DNA of 9,048 nucleotides from positions 1 to 9,048 of the forward strand of contig JAKAVI010000467.1 of NCBI GenBank assembly GCA_021817355.1, written 5' to 3'. Made by a program: the position numbers and the translations under genes. Below are positions 7,072 through 9,048 of the stretch, piece by piece. The notes under the pieces are model-generated. The model did no database searches. It was given only the letters and a program-made list of their open reading frames with translations, and was not told the DNA's origin. The DNA is from Pseudomonadota bacterium (lineage in GTDB: Bacteria > Pseudomonadota > Alphaproteobacteria > Micropepsales > Micropepsaceae). Position 1 is the stretch's first letter, and every line of letters starts with the position of its first letter.

Positions 7072-7077
7072 GGGAGG
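7072..7077 (+). promoter_or_regulatory. Shine-Dalgarno GGGAGG deciding the amidohydrolase start
   Basis: GGGAGG lies ten bases before the ATG at 7088. It supports that start over the longer in-frame opening that begins inside the tRNA gene at 6821. It also argues against the ATG at 7070, which would place the SD inside the coding sequence. Confidence 0.75.
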
Positions 7078-7087
7078 AAAAACCGGC

Positions 7088-8332
7088 ATGACCACACTCA
7101 TCCTGGCAGGAACGCTGCTCGCAAAGCCGGGCGAAGAGCCGCTTTACAAGCACACTATCCGGGTCGAAGCCGGACGCATCAGCGGTGTTGAAAAGGGCTT
7201 TGCCGCCGCGACAACAGGCGATGAGCTCATCGACCTCTCAGATCAGGTGGTGCTGCCCGGTCTCATCGACTGCCATGTCCACCTGACCTCGCAATTTGGC
7301 CCCACCCACAAGATACTCACGGTCGAAGAATCTGCAGCGGCGATTGCGCTTCATGCCGCAGCGCATGCCCGCGCCACCCTGCTCGCGGGGTTCACGACCG
7401 TTCGCGATCTCGGTGAACTAGGTGGCGCCGGTGATGCAATTTTTGCCCTGCGCAATGCCGTTGCCAAAGGTTACGTGCCGGGCCCGCGCATTTTTGCCGC
7501 CGGAGCAGTGGTCTCACCGACTGGCGGACATGGCATTACCTGCGGCTATCGGGACGACATCAATCTTCTGCTTGATTCATCTGGCCGGGCCGATGGCATT
7601 GACGGCTGCCGGCTGGCCGTACGCCGGCAGATCCACCGGGGCGCTGACTTCATCAAGTTCGTAGCCACCGGCGGGGTCCTGACCGATACCGCCACAGGCA
7701 CCGGACAGCAGTTCTTCGCTGACGAACTTGAAGCGATCATCGCCACCGCGCATATGCTGGGCCGCCAGACAACGGCGCACGCTCACGGTGCCGATGGCAT
7801 AAAAGCAGCGCTCCGGGCGGGCGTCGACAGCATCGAACACGGCAGTTTCATGGATGACGAAGCCATCGAACTCATGTTAGCCCGCAAGGTTGTGCATGTG
7901 CCGACCACCCTGGCGGGCGCTACGGTCGCAGCACAGGCAAAGGACGGCGTCCTGCCGGAGGCCATCCGCAAAAAGGCGCTCGAGGTGGGACCGCAGATCC
8001 TCCATACGCTTGGCCGCAGCCACAAGGCTGGCATCCGCATTGCCTTTGGCACCGACAGCGGGGTCTCGCGCCATGGCGAGAATGCCAAGGAGTTTGCCCT
8101 CATGGTCGAGGCTGGCATGCGCCCGATGGAGGCCATTGCCGCCGCCACGCAGCACGCGGCCGAGCACATAGGATTTTCCGACCACATTGGCACGATCGAG
8201 CCTGGCAAGTTCGCAGATGTCATCGCTGTCGCGCACGATCCGCTCAAAGACATCCGCGCGCTCTGCGACGTCAGCTGGGTGATGAAATCCGGCGTCGTTT
8301 ACAAGCAGGCGCAGGGCCGGAGCCGTGCCTGA
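7088..8332 (+). CDS. Metal-dependent amidohydrolase (imidazolonepropionase-like family), substrate unknown
   Basis: This 414-residue protein belongs to the amidohydrolase superfamily, whose members hydrolyse amide or related bonds with one or two metal ions in a TIM barrel. Metal-ligand motifs are in the expected order: DCHVH (His63, His65), the probable carboxylated lysine in DFIKFVATGG (Lys190), TAHAHG (His231), IEHG (His251) and FGTDSG (Asp323). VVLPGLIDCHVHL before the barrel and EPGKFADVIAV near 371-381 form the usual flanking beta-sandwich. This pattern fits the group often annotated as Xaa-Pro or Xaa-Arg dipeptidase, or imidazolonepropionase-like; sequence alone does not give the substrate. 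There is no signal peptide, so it is cytoplasmic. The start is ATG 7088 with its GGGAGG. The frame is open back to the tRNA, but those codons show no family similarity. No hut or other pathway gene is adjacent, and it appears to be a single-gene unit. Confidence 0.92.
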   Translation: MTTLILAGTLLAKPGEEPLYKHTIRVEAGRISGVEKGFAAATTGDELIDLSDQVVLPGLIDCHVHLTSQFGPTHKILTVEESAAAIALHAAAHARATLLAGFTTVRDLGELGGAGDAIFALRNAVAKGYVPGPRIFAAGAVVSPTGGHGITCGYRDDINLLLDSSGRADGIDGCRLAVRRQIHRGADFIKFVATGGVLTDTATGTGQQFFADELEAIIATAHMLGRQTTAHAHGADGIKAALRAGVDSIEHGSFMDDEAIELMLARKVVHVPTTLAGATVAAQAKDGVLPEAIRKKALEVGPQILHTLGRSHKAGIRIAFGTDSGVSRHGENAKEFALMVEAGMRPMEAIAAATQHAAEHIGFSDHIGTIEPGKFADVIAVAHDPLKDIRALCDVSWVMKSGVVYKQAQGRSRA

Positions 8333-8499
8333 AGCCGTCGGGGGATATATTCTGGGGCGGGGGCCTCGGGCAAGCGGCGAGCCAACGCTGTGCAAAGGCA
8401 TCATCACCGTGCCGATCCTTTTTCCGACCCCCACACCTGGATGATTGGCTACGGCGCGCCTGGAACCGGTGCGCGCGTTGAGCAGCGCCGTCTTGTCAC

Positions 8500-8525
8500 A
8501 ATTGGCACTGCCGAGCGGGCCAATT
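8500..8525. repeat. Inverted repeat AATTGGC-N12-GCCAATT
   Basis: Two perfect 7-base arms (8500-8506 and 8519-8525) are separated by 12 bases. No T-run follows on either strand, so it is not an ordinary terminator. It lies about 255 bases upstream of the oxidoreductase gene and could be a regulator-binding site or a chance match. Confidence 0.4.
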
Positions 8526-8767
8526 CGGGGGGGCGTGGCCAAGCCCCTCACGTGCCGAGCCGGACCACAGCGGCCATGGCGCCGCGCCAGCGCCGGGCGC
8601 TGCGGGCGGCACAGCGGCCCCGAGACAGGAAAGTGCGGACGATCCGGCCCCCTGCCACGACCAAGCAAGCCGAGCAGGGCTCCGACGAGGGGCGCTTCGT
8701 CGCACCAATCGCCCTTATTTGTCTGTCATCACAGAAAAAATCGGCTAAAAGCGCCTAACCGCTGCCC

Positions 8768-8772
8768 AGGGA
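8768..8772 (+). promoter_or_regulatory. Shine-Dalgarno AGGGA before the TTG start of the oxidoreductase
   Basis: AGGGA ends seven bases before TTG 8780. An in-frame TAA at 8756-8758 limits the upstream extension, and no ATG or GTG lies between it and the FAD-binding motif in this frame. The TTG is therefore the best start. Confidence 0.6.
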
Positions 8773-8779
8773 TTCAGTT

Positions 8780-9048
8780 TTGCCTCAGTTTCTCGACGCC
8801 CGAGCCGTTCCGGACGGCTCTGTTCTAAGCCCGGACCTGGCGATCATCGGCGGCGGTCCGGCAGGGATCTCGCTTGCGCTCGCACTGGCGAACAGCAACC
8901 TCAAGGTCCTGCTTCTGGAAAGCGGGTCGATGCATTTCAATGCGCAGACCCAGAATCTCTACGCCGGCGAAGAGGTTGGCGTCCCCTATGTGCCGCTCGA
9001 CGAGACCCGGCTGCGCTATCTGGGGGGCTCGACCAACCATTGGGGAGG
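8780..9048 (+). CDS. GMC-type FAD-dependent oxidoreductase, 5' part (cut by window edge)
   Basis: Only the first 89 codons are present and the frame is open to the end of the window. The N-terminus has a Rossmann FAD-binding motif, DLAIIGGGPAGISLALALA (GGGPAG at residues 24-29). Glu47 ends the second strand (KVLLLESG), as expected for binding the FAD ribose. LRYLGGSTNHWG near 79-89 is a typical glucose-methanol-choline (GMC) oxidoreductase segment. Such enzymes oxidise alcohols or sugars using FAD, but the substrate-binding and catalytic C-terminal domain lies outside the window, so the substrate cannot be guessed. The start is TTG with AGGGA seven bases upstream. The 447-base gap before it suggests its own promoter. 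Confidence 0.87.
   Translation, partial: MPQFLDARAVPDGSVLSPDLAIIGGGPAGISLALALANSNLKVLLLESGSMHFNAQTQNLYAGEEVGVPYVPLDETRLRYLGGSTNHWG

Larger units (their letters stand above)
8333..8779. other. 447-base gap without a credible gene
   Basis: Open frames on both strands here are arginine-, proline- or alanine-rich, lack family motifs and good start signals, and look like GC-rich shadows. Visible elements are a small possible hairpin with a T-run (GGCA 8397-8400, TGCC 8410-8413, T-run 8419-8423) that might weakly end the amidohydrolase transcript; GCGCGC repeats at 8454-8459 and 8471-8476; the inverted repeat AATTGGC/GCCAATT (8500-8525); and an AT-richer segment near 8715-8750 (TTGTCT, then GGCTAAAA) that is the best place for a promoter of the next gene. 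Confidence 0.45.

Noticed and set aside
6821..7087. In-frame upstream extension of the amidohydrolase to 503 residues
   Set aside because: The extension starts inside the tRNA gene and shows no family similarity. The GGGAGG before ATG 7088 gives a normal-length protein.
6752..7153. Minus-strand 133-residue frame containing AERDRTADLVNAIHALSQLSY
   Set aside because: This segment is the antisense translation of the tRNA-Ala gene, a well-known source of spurious annotated proteins. It has no independent coding support.
7877..8668. Minus-strand 263-codon frame across the amidohydrolase end and the following gap
   Set aside because: More than half is antisense to the amidohydrolase. The remainder is Arg/Pro/Gly-rich with no motif or start signal.
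8390..8828. Plus-strand frames of 122 and 127 codons in the 8333-8779 gap
   Set aside because: The composition is Arg/Pro/Ala-rich with no family motif. One of them runs into the oxidoreductase gene in a different frame.

Overview
The window is GC-rich chromosomal DNA of a bacterium, most likely an alphaproteobacterium. Four things point that way: a TIGR02300-type zinc-ribbon/acidic-tail protein placed divergently from aroA, the order aroA-cmk-rpsA, a 571-residue six-domain ribosomal protein S1, and a class II (CP4-like) EPSP synthase. Nearly all of it is ordinary housekeeping DNA. I saw no transposase, phage gene, CRISPR array or toxin-antitoxin pair.

Layout, left to right. Positions 1-155 hold no gene I can support, apart from a short hairpin over the stop codon of the next gene. 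On the minus strand follows a membrane-bound MASE1-type sensor histidine kinase (156-1883). A 238-base gap comes next, with a strong rpsA terminator at its right end. Then, still on the minus strand and transcribed right to left, come aroA (6087-4744), cmk (4744-4073) and rpsA (3837-2122). aroA and cmk overlap by one base (TGATG). rpsA lies 235 bases beyond cmk and may also have its own promoter there. Reading rightward from the aroA start is a divergent plus-strand gene for the TIGR02300 protein (about 6195 or 6240 to 6755). After it come a complete tRNA-Ala(GGC) gene with encoded CCA (6806-6881), a 414-residue metal-dependent amidohydrolase (7088-8332), a 447-base gap without a credible gene, and the first 89 codons of a GMC-type FAD oxidoreductase cut off by the window edge (from 8780).

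How the genes fit together: AroA makes the last-but-one intermediate of the shikimate/chorismate pathway, Cmk supplies CDP/dCDP, and S1 carries mRNA to the 30S subunit. The three form a widely conserved growth-linked cluster. The kinase, amidohydrolase and oxidoreductase are accessory neighbours with no visible functional link to it. I did not find a convincing undescribed system. The points worth a second look are modest: a glycine at the glyphosate-determining position of a class II EPSP synthase, the uncharacterised zinc-ribbon/polyacidic protein, an orphan MASE1 kinase next to rpsA, and a few inverted repeats in intergenic DNA.
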